From Leptospira semungkisensis (GTDB lineage: Bacteria > Spirochaetota > Leptospiria > Leptospirales > Leptospiraceae), in the NCBI RefSeq assembly GCF_004770055.1, contig NZ_RQEP01000005.1, positions 434,001-498,000 on the forward strand: a stretch of 64,000 nucleotides of DNA, written 5' to 3'. Shown piece by piece: positions 27,309 through 35,208 of the stretch. The notes beneath the pieces are model-generated. The model was not told the origin of the DNA, did no database searches, and saw only the letters and a list, made by a program, of their open reading frames with translations. Both the position numbers and the translations under genes were made by a program. Each line of letters opens with the position of its first letter. Position 1 is the stretch's first letter.

Positions 27309-27779
27309 ATGAAGCAACTGAATATCTTCCTCATTCTAACGATCCTAATCTCGATCTCTTGTGGTAAAAAAGAACAAAAGCCTCTCACCGAGGCGGAAAA
27401 ACCGCTCTTTGAAACCGTTTTAGCGGAAAACGACAAAGTAGTCAAAAGTCTCTTAACAACGGAAGAAGTCTCTCCGAACATTTCTGCGCTACTTGTATCC
27501 GTTGATACATTAGCTGCCGCAAAAGGTGGCCTGGAATCCACCGCTCAAGAAATGAAGACTGCATTAGAAACAGCTAAATCTCCGGATGTAAAAGTTTCTT
27601 TTGTAGGTTTCTCTAAATTCAGCGAGATCCTAGCGGAGACAATGAAGGCAAACGGACTCCAATCCGGAAGAAACCGTTTCTACTGTCCCATGGTCAAAAA
27701 GACATGGGTACTTTCAGGCCAAAGGATCGAAAATCCTTATGCACCTGATATGCGCGATTGCGGTGATCTCATTCCCTAA
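27309..27779 (+). CDS. Putative lipoprotein with DUF3347-like C-terminus
   Basis: 156 residues from ATG 27309, which has GGAG 6 bases upstream (the in-frame TTG at 27297 precedes that site). Signal ends ISISC, a lipobox. The C-terminal part RFYCPMVKKTWVLSGQRIENPY with a later MRDCGDLI matches the pattern of DUF3347, a domain found attached to metal-efflux membrane-fusion proteins of the CusB type. Here it stands alone as a lipoprotein. No efflux pump adjoins it. Domain call is by motif. Confidence 0.7.
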   Translation: MKQLNIFLILTILISISCGKKEQKPLTEAEKPLFETVLAENDKVVKSLLTTEEVSPNISALLVSVDTLAAAKGGLESTAQEMKTALETAKSPDVKVSFVGFSKFSEILAETMKANGLQSGRNRFYCPMVKKTWVLSGQRIENPYAPDMRDCGDLIP

Positions 27780-27791
27780 GAATCCAAGGTA

Positions 27792-28763
27792 ATGGAAAGA
27801 ATCTGTGTAGCAGGAGTTTCCGAATTTAAGGCTTGCCCGAGCAATTGCAGGGAATACTTACGCGAGACAAATTGGGACGACTCTTCTCGATTAGGATGTC
27901 TCGCTTTCGAGAAACTAGAAAAATTTTTAGAAGGAAATAGTTCCTTCAGCGTGGGGGCAACCGCGTTCCAACAGGCTCCCGCAGATATTCTTGAAAACTT
28001 CTCTTCTCAATCCGAAGGAGGTTTCGATCTAGTACGCTATTTTATCTCTATCTCTTCGCCGGATCAGGTCAAGTCCACGATCCTAGAAATGGATGATTCC
28101 TTACTTTATAGAATCGTAAAGGAAGACTTTAAGATATTTCAGAAATTGAAGAAAGAGAAAAAGGTATTCGGAACCGAAACGAATTTTTTGGATTCTAAAG
28201 CGACTCAGTTTTGGAACAGTCTTCCTCCAGATAGGATCTCCAAATTCATACTCTATTGCGTTCGTAACAAGAAAGACAATTTGTTCGCAGCAAGATTTCT
28301 TTCTCTGATGCCAACAGAATCGCTGATCTCCCTCAGAAAAGACTCAGGACTTACAAGAGAAGAAGAAATAGAGCTCTATAGAGGACTCGAAGAATCTTTA
28401 TATGAATTCCCGATCCAAGTCACTGGAATCTATTCTCATCTGATGGATCTGTTTGCCGAAGATCCCGAGATCAATATCATTCTCTCTACTATGGGCGGTC
28501 TTGTGGAAAGAAAGGAAACTCTTCTTCAGGCGAGAGAAGAGATCCTGAAGATCATCGACGAATCGGATAAGAAGAACTCTCATCAGGAAATATTAAATTA
28601 TCTGAATACATTAGATAAGGACGCAGCTCTGGAAATCCTCACAATGTTAGAAGAAAAGAATCATTTGGGAAATTCGGAAAAGATACTTCTATCTTCTTAT
28701 ATAAAAGGAGAAGAAGCGGACTTTATCACGTTCGCTAAGAAGCCGATCTACAGAATGAAATAA
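27792..28763 (+). CDS. Protein of unknown function with N-terminal Cys cluster
   Basis: 323 residues, predicted all-helical and soluble, rich in Leu, Glu and Lys. The first 40 residues hold Cys at RICVAG, KACPSNCREY and LGCLAFE, which could bind a metal or cluster. The rest looks like a helical repeat or solenoid with no motif I recognise. It follows the DUF3347-like lipoprotein gene by 12 bases with an AAGG ribosome site, so they are probably co-transcribed. Convergent with purF. Confidence 0.68.
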   Translation: MERICVAGVSEFKACPSNCREYLRETNWDDSSRLGCLAFEKLEKFLEGNSSFSVGATAFQQAPADILENFSSQSEGGFDLVRYFISISSPDQVKSTILEMDDSLLYRIVKEDFKIFQKLKKEKKVFGTETNFLDSKATQFWNSLPPDRISKFILYCVRNKKDNLFAARFLSLMPTESLISLRKDSGLTREEEIELYRGLEESLYEFPIQVTGIYSHLMDLFAEDPEINIILSTMGGLVERKETLLQAREEILKIIDESDKKNSHQEILNYLNTLDKDAALEILTMLEEKNHLGNSEKILLSSYIKGEEADFITFAKKPIYRMK

Positions 28764-28780
28764 ATAGATCGGATTCTTTT

Positions 28781-30247
28781 TTAGACGTGTTCTTCGACTT
28801 CGTATTCTTTGAATAAGCTCTTCTGATTTCCCATATCGCTTTGAAACTCGACAGGATAATCGGAAGTGAAGCAGGCATTGCAGAAACCGCCGCCTCTATG
28901 ATCATTCACAGCCTTATGCATAGAATCCACAGACAAATAAGCGATGGAATCCACTCTTAAATACTTGCGAATCTCTTCGATCGTATGTGTGGCCGCGATC
29001 AACTCATTGTGTGTAGGAATATCGATCCCATAATAGCAAGGAGAGACAGTTGGAGGAGCGGAAACTCTAAGATGGATCTCGGTAGCACCTGCGTTTCGGA
29101 TCATCTTGATGATCTTTCGGCTAGTGGTCCCTCTCATAATGGAATCGTCCACGATTACGACTCTTTTGCCTTCCACCACGTTCTTGACTACGTTGTATTT
29201 GATCTTAGCTCCGAAATCTCGGATCTTTTGGTCCGGCTCGATGAATGTCCTTCCCACGTAGTGAGAGCGGATCAATCCCGATTGGAAAGGAATTCCGGAG
29301 GCTTCTGAATATCCAAGTGCTGCGATATTCGCGGAGTCCGGAACTGGAATAACCACATCTGCTTCGACCGGAAGTTCTTTGGCCAATTGGTTTCCCAAAG
29401 CCTTACGAACCTTATAAACGGATTCTCCAAAAATATTGGAGTCAGGTCTTGCGAAATAAATGTATTCGAAAATGCAAAGAGCAGGCTTCGCTTGCGGGAA
29501 TGGATAGAAGGAACGAATTCCTGTTCTGTCCACTACGATCATTTCTCCAGGTTCTACATCTCTTTCATACGTGGTGTCGGTGATATCGAAGGCGCAGGTC
29601 TCGGAAGCGAAAACGATAGAACCGTCATCCCTTCTTCCCATAACCAGAGGACGGAAACCGTTTGGATCCCGTACTGCAATGAGCTGGCCCTTGGTTAGCA
29701 CCACGAGAGAATACGCACCTCTCACTTTTTTCAAAGCAGAAGAAAGCGCCGAAAGAAGATCGGTCTCTCCGGAGCGAGCCATCAGGTGAACGATCACCTC
29801 TGAATCGATTGTAGTTTGGAAAATGGAACCTTCTTTTTCCAGTTGGGAACGAACTTCCCAGGAGTTTACCAGGTTTCCGTTATGAGCAAGTGCGATTGGG
29901 CCGAGATGAGACTCGACTCGGAGGGGTTGGGCATTTCGTAAAAAACTCGCGCCTGTGGTGGAATATCGATTATGACCGATCGCAGCAGTTCCGGTGAGTT
30001 CTCGGATCTTGCCTTCGGTAAAAATATTCGCGACGAGCCCCATGCCGGCGTAGCGGTAGAGATGTTCTCCGTCAGAGGAGACTATCCCGCTCGATTCTTG
30101 CCCTCGGTGCTGCATAGAATACAGACCTAAGTAGGTGAAGTTGGCCGCTTCTTGGGAATTAAAAATACCGAAGATCGCGCATTCTTCTTTTGGTTTGTCA
30201 TCTCGGACTAGGGTCCGTAGACTGGACGTATTGGGAATCGAACTCAT
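28781..30247 (-). CDS. purF: Amidophosphoribosyltransferase
   Basis: 488 residues. An N-terminal propeptide of 22 residues precedes the nucleophile Cys23 (EECAIFGIF), as in the Bacillus-type enzyme. The glutaminase domain (MQHRGQESSG, AIGHNRYSTTG) is followed by the PRTase domain with VVIVDDSIMRGTTS. Cys residues in CIFEYIYFARPDS and GFCNACF agree with the oxygen-sensitive [4Fe-4S] cluster form. It makes 5-phosphoribosylamine from PRPP and glutamine, the first step of purine synthesis. Divergent from the RNase D gene. Confidence 0.96.
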   Translation of the reverse strand: MSSIPNTSSLRTLVRDDKPKEECAIFGIFNSQEAANFTYLGLYSMQHRGQESSGIVSSDGEHLYRYAGMGLVANIFTEGKIRELTGTAAIGHNRYSTTGASFLRNAQPLRVESHLGPIALAHNGNLVNSWEVRSQLEKEGSIFQTTIDSEVIVHLMARSGETDLLSALSSALKKVRGAYSLVVLTKGQLIAVRDPNGFRPLVMGRRDDGSIVFASETCAFDITDTTYERDVEPGEMIVVDRTGIRSFYPFPQAKPALCIFEYIYFARPDSNIFGESVYKVRKALGNQLAKELPVEADVVIPVPDSANIAALGYSEASGIPFQSGLIRSHYVGRTFIEPDQKIRDFGAKIKYNVVKNVVEGKRVVIVDDSIMRGTTSRKIIKMIRNAGATEIHLRVSAPPTVSPCYYGIDIPTHNELIAATHTIEEIRKYLRVDSIAYLSVDSMHKAVNDHRGGGFCNACFTSDYPVEFQSDMGNQKSLFKEYEVEEHV

Positions 30248-30287
30248 GGTCCCCCTTCCGACGCTAGTCTCCCAGGTCGCCTTTTAG

Positions 30288-31457
30288 ATGCAAATACAAT
30301 CCGATTATATCGTCGTAGACAACGTCCGAAGCCTACAGTTGGCATTGATTACTCTCTCTCAATCCGATTGCCTCTCTATTGATACGGAATCCAGCGGTTA
30401 TTACACCTACTATTCCAAAGTTTGTCTGATCCAAATATCCTCCAAGGGCAAGAACTACATCTTTGACCCTATTCGATTAGATGATCTCTCAGGACTCGGA
30501 CCTCTATTCGAGAATCCGTCCATCTTAAAAATCTTTCATTCCGCTTCGGACGATATCAAAGCTCTTAAAAGAGACTTCAGTTTCAAGTTTATCAACATCG
30601 CGGACACGATGTTTAGCTCACGTTTATTAGACTTAGAACAGAACTCTTTGTTGTATCTTGTGGAACATTACCACAAGGTCAAACTTTCCAAAAAGGAACA
30701 AAAATCCAACTGGGAAAAACGGCCCCTTGAAAAAAGCCAGCTTCAGTATGCGGCATTAGATACCGTCTATCTGGAATCCATCTGGGAAAAAATGAGGGAA
30801 GAACTCGCAAAACGGAAATTGTTAGACGAAGCCGTTTCCGAATTCGCAAAACTCGCAGAAGAGGAGCCAGAGCCTTTCGAAGGATTCTCCATCAATTTGG
30901 AAAAATTCCCGAATGTTTTGGATCTGGGCTCGGATGAAAGAAGAGCATTGTATGATACTCTCTTATTCAGAGATGAAAAGGCCAAGAGGATCAATAAGGC
31001 ACCTTTCCGAGTTTGGAATAACGACAAGGTTCTAGAACTTGTAAAATCTAGAGGAGAGATCAATAAGCTGACGGATATCGTGGGCAAGAAAGACGCAGAA
31101 AGTCTTACCCAGGTTTACAAGAATCCGAGCGGCCCTCCTATCCAAAAAAACGATCTATTCAAAAGATCCATAGAGGATCTCTCCGGTGACGAAGCGGATC
31201 GCTTCAAAAGACTCAGACAATGGAGAGAGACAGTTATGTCAATTCGCCGGATGGGTCATAACTTAATGCCGTCTAATAAGAATATAGCTGAGATCGCAAA
31301 ACGAAATCCTAAGACGATAGAAGAACTGAGAGAAATGGGAATCTTTTCCAATTGGAAAGTGGAGAACTATGGACCTTCTTTGATCTCTGCTATTCAATCC
31401 AAACCGTATGAGACCACTCTCTCGAGTTTGATACCGATCAAGAAGAAATTTGATTAG
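30288..31457 (+). CDS. rnd: Ribonuclease D-like 3'-5' exonuclease with HRDC domain
   Basis: 389 residues. DEDDy exonuclease motifs: SIDTESSGYY (Exo I), HSASDDIKALKRD (Exo II) and YAALDTVYL (Exo III with its Tyr). An HRDC domain follows (about 212-290) and a second helical domain resembles another HRDC copy (about 300-380), as in E. coli RNase D. It trims 3' ends of tRNA precursors and other small RNAs. The 3' end overlaps the start of the Nudix gene by 8 bases. Confidence 0.92.
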   Translation: MQIQSDYIVVDNVRSLQLALITLSQSDCLSIDTESSGYYTYYSKVCLIQISSKGKNYIFDPIRLDDLSGLGPLFENPSILKIFHSASDDIKALKRDFSFKFINIADTMFSSRLLDLEQNSLLYLVEHYHKVKLSKKEQKSNWEKRPLEKSQLQYAALDTVYLESIWEKMREELAKRKLLDEAVSEFAKLAEEEPEPFEGFSINLEKFPNVLDLGSDERRALYDTLLFRDEKAKRINKAPFRVWNNDKVLELVKSRGEINKLTDIVGKKDAESLTQVYKNPSGPPIQKNDLFKRSIEDLSGDEADRFKRLRQWRETVMSIRRMGHNLMPSNKNIAEIAKRNPKTIEELREMGIFSNWKVENYGPSLISAIQSKPYETTLSSLIPIKKKFD

Positions 31458-32088
31458 ATTAGATTTAGATAAACTAAAACAGGATCTTCCTCTTTTACCG
31501 GAAGGAGAACCTAATCTGCCCGAAGGCGTGGCACATTCTTCTGTAATCATGCCGGTATTTCATAAAAACGGACAGGACGGATTTCTATTGCAAAAAAGAA
31601 ATCCGAACCTTGCCGCTCACCCAGGACAGATCTCATTTCCTGGAGGAGTAAAAGAACCGGAGGATCCTTCTCTTTTAGAAACCGCATTAAGAGAATGGAA
31701 AGAAGAAATGGGGGTGGCTCGAGAAGCTCTTTCCGTGATCGGAAATTATAAGGGCCAGCTCACTCATACTGGATTCCATATCACTCCTTTTCTCGCACGG
31801 TATTCGGGTGACTTTCTATTCCAGTTCAATCCGGACGAAGTAGAGAGAGTGATCCAACTGGAGTTCGATCGACTTTGGGAAGTCCCTTTCTATAGCATCC
31901 AAGGCAGAAGAAAACCGGATGGGCCAGTATTAGAAGTCTTCTATTTTGACTTGGAAGAAGGTTTGCTCTGGGGAGCAACGGCGAGGATCATCGTGGATTT
32001 CTTAAGAGATCATTCCTCCTTCTCCCGGATCCCGGAACTAAGGACGCCGAATCTTACAGCCGCGCCTTACTTGGATGTGAAAAGATAA
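31450..32088 (+). CDS. Nudix hydrolase, CoA pyrophosphatase (NudL-like)
   Basis: 212 residues. The Nudix box lies around residues 65-87 (GGVKEPEDPSLLETALREW, then KEEMGV) and is preceded by the CoA-specific block LAAHPGQISFPGG, which sets it apart as the CoA/NADH-type. Relatives split CoA to 3',5'-ADP and phosphopantetheine. The start is TTG at 31450, inside the end of the RNase D gene, with a weak GAAG purine site; no in-frame ATG exists before the conserved region. Coupled translation with rnd is likely. Confidence 0.9.
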   Translation: MIRLDLDKLKQDLPLLPEGEPNLPEGVAHSSVIMPVFHKNGQDGFLLQKRNPNLAAHPGQISFPGGVKEPEDPSLLETALREWKEEMGVAREALSVIGNYKGQLTHTGFHITPFLARYSGDFLFQFNPDEVERVIQLEFDRLWEVPFYSIQGRRKPDGPVLEVFYFDLEEGLLWGATARIIVDFLRDHSSFSRIPELRTPNLTAAPYLDVKR

Positions 32089-32294
32089 TCTCTCTCCCTC
32101 TTCTTTTTTTTCCAACTAGCTCAATTTTTCTTCTAACCATTACGTCTCTAAAAAATGTAGTTCTACAAAAGGTTTTGCGCTTTAGGACTTTAACGCAAAG
32201 GCCGAAAGTTAATACGACATAACTTAAATTCTTCTTCGGAAGTTGAAAACGCAATTTTAAGAATCAAAAAGTCATTATATATAGGAGCATTCCA

Positions 32295-32468
32295 ATGAGC
32301 AAGTTAAAGGACCTTTTCAATACCGATATCAGGACTAGCTATCTGAAAGAGAGCTGGAAAGAAGATGAATGGTATGAGTCTCTTGCAGAGAGACCAGGCA
32401 TCGCAGAAAAAATACCGTACTTTAAGAAAGGTGAATCCAGCATTAAGGTGGCGGTTCTGGCAAGATGA
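32295..32468 (+). CDS. Small soluble protein, 57 residues
   Basis: ATG at 32295 with a strong AGGAG ribosome site 8 bases upstream; the reading frame begins MSKLKDLFNTD and ends VAVLAR. It is charged and has no membrane segment or motif that I know. The stop overlaps the ATG of the next gene (ATGA), so it is translated together with the membrane protein at 32465. It is the first gene of a five-gene run that includes an ECF sigma factor. Confidence 0.72.
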   Translation: MSKLKDLFNTDIRTSYLKESWKEDEWYESLAERPGIAEKIPYFKKGESSIKVAVLAR

Positions 32469-32857
32469 CCCCGGAAGAAAAAGAAGCACTCTTTCGAAGC
32501 ATAGAACAAATCCAGCAAACTCTCCAAGCAAATCAGCTTGGTGGGGAATACAAAGCCATTCTTTATAGCATTCCTATCGTAGGGATTATATTCGGATGGC
32601 TTTTATTATTCTTTCTCTTCTTCTGGTGGTACCGCCAAAGAATGGCTATCATCAAAGCCGGCCTTTATCAAAAGGAAAAATTCGATCTTCGCCTCTATTC
32701 CTTCTTCTTAGGATTGATTGTTACTTTCGTAGGGATCGCTCTTTCGGTTACTTTCATTTTAGTACTCGGAAAATCATTGGCGATGTTAGGTGGATTGATA
32801 CCATTAGGAACCGGTTTAGGACTCCTTTGTTATTACAAATGGGCTCCCAGAAAATAA
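32465..32857 (+). CDS. Small two-TM membrane protein (DUF6249-like)
   Basis: 130 residues with membrane segments at about 30-54 and 78-120 (probably two or three spans). The short basic loop between them, YRQRMAIIKAGLYQK, has the pattern (ERMA-x-I-x-x-G) common in DUF6249-type and related sigma-operon membrane proteins. It starts within the stop of the 57-residue gene and lies 59 bases before the ECF sigma gene. Possible membrane regulator or sensor; not proved. Confidence 0.7.
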   Translation: MTPEEKEALFRSIEQIQQTLQANQLGGEYKAILYSIPIVGIIFGWLLLFFLFFWWYRQRMAIIKAGLYQKEKFDLRLYSFFLGLIVTFVGIALSVTFILVLGKSLAMLGGLIPLGTGLGLLCYYKWAPRK

Positions 32858-32916
32858 TCCCGGCTTTCGGATCTCCTTCCTCTTACACTTCGTAACAAAG
32901 GCTTAAGATTTCCCTT

Positions 32917-33504
32917 ATGAACCAAGAAGACCCTATCCTGTGCGATCCGGAGGATTGGGCCTGTATTCAAAGAGTCTTAATCGGAGACTTTGACGCATTC
33001 GAAGAATTAGTACTGAATTACGAGGCCATGGTCTATTCTCAGGCCAAGAAAGCATTTCGTAACGAATCCGAGGCAGAGGACTTTACCCAAGACGTATTCC
33101 TAAAAGCTTTCGAAGGTCTGTCCACATTCAAAGGAAAATCCAAGTTCTCGACTTGGTTATTCTCCATCGCGAGAAACGAGATCATCCGCAGATATAGAAA
33201 AGAACATCCCGAGGTCGATACTTCCATCGAAGGACTGTCTTCGGGACAAACTGGGGAAGGATTCTCTTCTCAAGAATCCGAACTCTTAGAGAAAGAAACA
33301 TCGGAAAAGATCAGATCTCTGGTCGATCGCCTTCCGGAGCTTTATCGCAAACCAATCTCTCTACACTATTTTGAGAATATGTCCTATAAAGATATTTCTG
33401 AGAATTTAAACTTGAAAATGAACACCTTAAAGAGTTATATTTTCAGAGGAAAAGAAATCCTCCGCGACTGGCTGAAGAAAGAAGATGAGCACGGAAAAAA
33501 ATAA
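32917..33504 (+). CDS. ECF-type RNA polymerase sigma factor
   Basis: 195 residues. Region 2 is seen as DFDAFEELVLNYEAMVYSQA and ESEAEDFTQDVFLKAFEGL, followed by FSTWLFSIARNEIIRRYR; region 4 as LPELYRKPISLHYFENMSYKDI with a helix-turn-helix ending LKMNTLKSYIFRGK. Region 1.1 and region 3 are absent, as is normal for ECF factors. The following gene begins 20 bases before its stop and encodes a membrane protein in the usual anti-sigma place. Confidence 0.93.
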   Translation: MNQEDPILCDPEDWACIQRVLIGDFDAFEELVLNYEAMVYSQAKKAFRNESEAEDFTQDVFLKAFEGLSTFKGKSKFSTWLFSIARNEIIRRYRKEHPEVDTSIEGLSSGQTGEGFSSQESELLEKETSEKIRSLVDRLPELYRKPISLHYFENMSYKDISENLNLKMNTLKSYIFRGKEILRDWLKKEDEHGKK

Positions 33505-33853
33505 TATCCCGGAAGAATTAAAAGAGCAGTTGGATTTCTTCACCGCCCCACCAGAAGGAAAGGTGAAGGATGAAGTTCCTCCATTACTTAAGAAAAAAGT
33601 AATGCTCCATCTAGTTCATCTCAGGCATATACGAGTAATTCTGATCACTACCTTACTTTTAGCCTTTTCTCCCTTGACCGTAATCCTGTTCACAGATTGG
33701 AATTTTCTCTTCCAAACAGGCATTTTGCATGCGATTTTGGCCACCAGCGGGCTTCTGTTCCTTCTTTTCGCTGTCTTAATAGGGATTTATCTTGTGCAAA
33801 ATAGGAGCCCCTATACTAAGGAATGGAAGAACAAGTTAGGATTCGACGAATGA
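33485..33853 (+). CDS. Two-TM membrane protein, candidate anti-sigma factor
   Basis: 122 residues: a cytoplasmic N-terminal part of about 50 residues (EELKEQLDFFTAPPEG, then LLKKKVMLHLV) and two membrane segments (about 53-74 and 82-106). Position, overlap with the sigma gene and layout are those expected of an anti-sigma factor, though no zinc-finger HxxxCxxC motif is present. The short N-terminal domain is similar in size to the sigma-binding part of other such proteins. Role is inferred from context. Confidence 0.72.
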   Translation: MSTEKNNIPEELKEQLDFFTAPPEGKVKDEVPPLLKKKVMLHLVHLRHIRVILITTLLLAFSPLTVILFTDWNFLFQTGILHAILATSGLLFLLFAVLIGIYLVQNRSPYTKEWKNKLGFDE

Positions 33854-34257
33854 AATCTCTAAGCATAAGTGTCGTATTTTTATTCTTACTAGTAGCCGGC
33901 AGTCACCTCTCTGCAGAAGAGGCTTCTTCTCAAAAAATAACGGCAAAAGAATTCCTAGAGATGAAGTTGGATGCAGTCTTTCCTCTTATCCAAAAGATGA
34001 ACAAGAAAGATGCGGACGTTCTGATCACTCAGATCAGAGAAGAAGCGAGAAAATCCTGGGCTCAATCCGATAACTACTTCTTCTTGGTAGAGCATCTGAC
34101 TACGATCAGTGCGATTGAGGAAGAGCAGAACAGACTGAAAGGTCTGGTTTGGGTTTATACCCTTGGCCTTGCCCTATTTGGCGGTTTCGTTCTTTATGTC
34201 CTCTTCAGACAAAGAAAACTCATCCGCGAATTGAATGAATTGATAAAAGATCGTTAA
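33850..34257 (+). CDS. Exported, C-terminally anchored protein of unknown function
   Basis: 135 residues from the ATG at 33850, which overlaps the stop of the previous gene (ATGA); an earlier in-frame ATG at 33823 would add nine charged residues ahead of the signal peptide and is less likely. A signal peptide ends near SHLSAEE, a helical periplasmic part of about 75 residues follows, and a second membrane segment (VWVYTLGLALFGGFVLYVLF) leaves a short basic tail in the cytoplasm. Last gene of the ECF operon; it could sense an envelope signal, which is inference. Confidence 0.72.
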   Translation: MKSLSISVVFLFLLVAGSHLSAEEASSQKITAKEFLEMKLDAVFPLIQKMNKKDADVLITQIREEARKSWAQSDNYFFLVEHLTTISAIEEEQNRLKGLVWVYTLGLALFGGFVLYVLFRQRKLIRELNELIKDR

Positions 34258-34283
34258 AATACGAAGGAAAGAATCCGTATTTT
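34256..34283 (+). terminator. Hairpin after the ECF operon, possible terminator
   Basis: AAAATACG pairs with CGTATTTT (8 bp, 12-base loop), with the T run contained in the 3' arm. It starts at the stop codon of the last gene in the operon. Confidence 0.45.
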
Positions 34284-34363
34284 ATAACAAGTGGATAGCG
34301 ATAGACGCCCTTTGTTTACTTGTTGTCATACGATTTAAGATAGAATAATCTTTTTCCGGGTAT

Positions 34364-34407
34364 TGTAACGTTTGCGTAAACCTTTTGTAACGGTTTTCTG
34401 ACAATAT
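34364..34407 (+). promoter_or_regulatory. Pho-box-like array of 11-bp-phased direct repeats
   Basis: Four blocks at exact 11-bp spacing begin at 34364, 34375, 34386 and 34397: TTGTAAC, GCGTAAA, TTGTAAC and TTCTGAC, each followed by four mostly A/T bases. The first and third blocks are identical over eight bases (TTGTAACG). Seven conserved plus four AT-rich bases in direct repeat is the layout of PhoB-type operators. The array ends 7 bases before the PhoB-like gene, so it may serve autoregulation. The site is read by eye and no factor has been shown to bind it. Confidence 0.5.
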
Positions 34408-34413
34408 GAGGGA

Positions 34414-35208
34414 ATGGAACCTATCCAAATACAAGGATCCTCCTCCCCAGCAACAAACGAGAAAAATCCTCCTAGGCGTAGGAGAAAGAGCTTTAGCGAA
34501 TTTATGAAAAATGCTTCCGGTAGCCCAGGTCAAAAAATCCTAGTCGTAGACGACGAAGAGGATATTGCAGAGCTAATCAAATTCCATCTAGAAGAGAACG
34601 GGTACCAAGTAGACACATGCCAAAACGGTTTAGAAGTTCTTCCTCGCATTGAGAAGAATCTACCGGATCTCGTAGTGTTAGATCTAATGCTTCCTGGCGT
34701 TGGTGGGATGGATCTGTGCAAACGCATTAAAGAAAAATATGCGCTTCCTATCATTATGGTCACCGCAAAATCGGGAGAGACCGACGCAGTTCTGGGATTG
34801 GAACTTGGTGCTGACGATTACGTTAGAAAGCCATTTTCTACCAGAGAACTAATTGCAAGAGTTCGTTCCGTCCTGAGAAGATCCGGCGAAGCTGAAGAAG
34901 AGCAGGAATTCGAAGGAAATATCACTGTCGGAAAGATCTTTTTAAATCCGAAGGCCCACAAGGTCTTTATAAATAGTGCTGAGATCGATCTTACTCTGAT
35001 CGAATACAAAATTCTGTACCTATTCATGACGAATACCGGTGTAGCCTTTACTCGAGATAAACTTTTAGATAAAGTCTGGGGCAAAGATATTTATGTGACC
35101 GATAGAGCGGTCGATGTTAATATCAAACGTCTTCGGGACAAACTCGGAGAAGAGAAGGAGAGGTTGGAAACCATCCGCGGGATCGGTTACAGATTCAATG
35201 AGGCGTAG
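34414..35208 (+). CDS. PhoB/OmpR-type response regulator
   Basis: 264 residues. A basic N-terminal extension of about 40 residues (with PPRRRRKSF) comes before the receiver: VVDDEED acidic pocket, phospho-acceptor Asp90 (VLDLMLPG), MVTAKSG and VRKPFS. The C-terminal winged helix (about 170-262) ends in the usual IRGIGYRF. The extension is unusual; an in-frame ATG at 34504 would shorten it, but GAGGG just before 34414 supports the longer form. The kinase gene overlaps the 3' end by 11 bases. Best matched to the PhoB group because the kinase looks like PhoR. Confidence 0.92.
   Translation: MEPIQIQGSSSPATNEKNPPRRRRKSFSEFMKNASGSPGQKILVVDDEEDIAELIKFHLEENGYQVDTCQNGLEVLPRIEKNLPDLVVLDLMLPGVGGMDLCKRIKEKYALPIIMVTAKSGETDAVLGLELGADDYVRKPFSTRELIARVRSVLRRSGEAEEEQEFEGNITVGKIFLNPKAHKVFINSAEIDLTLIEYKILYLFMTNTGVAFTRDKLLDKVWGKDIYVTDRAVDVNIKRLRDKLGEEKERLETIRGIGYRFNEA

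Noticed and set aside
32365..32895. Alternative frames over the small ECF-operon genes
   Set aside because: The frames at 32295 and 32465 have ribosome sites and an ATGA overlap; the others are shadows.
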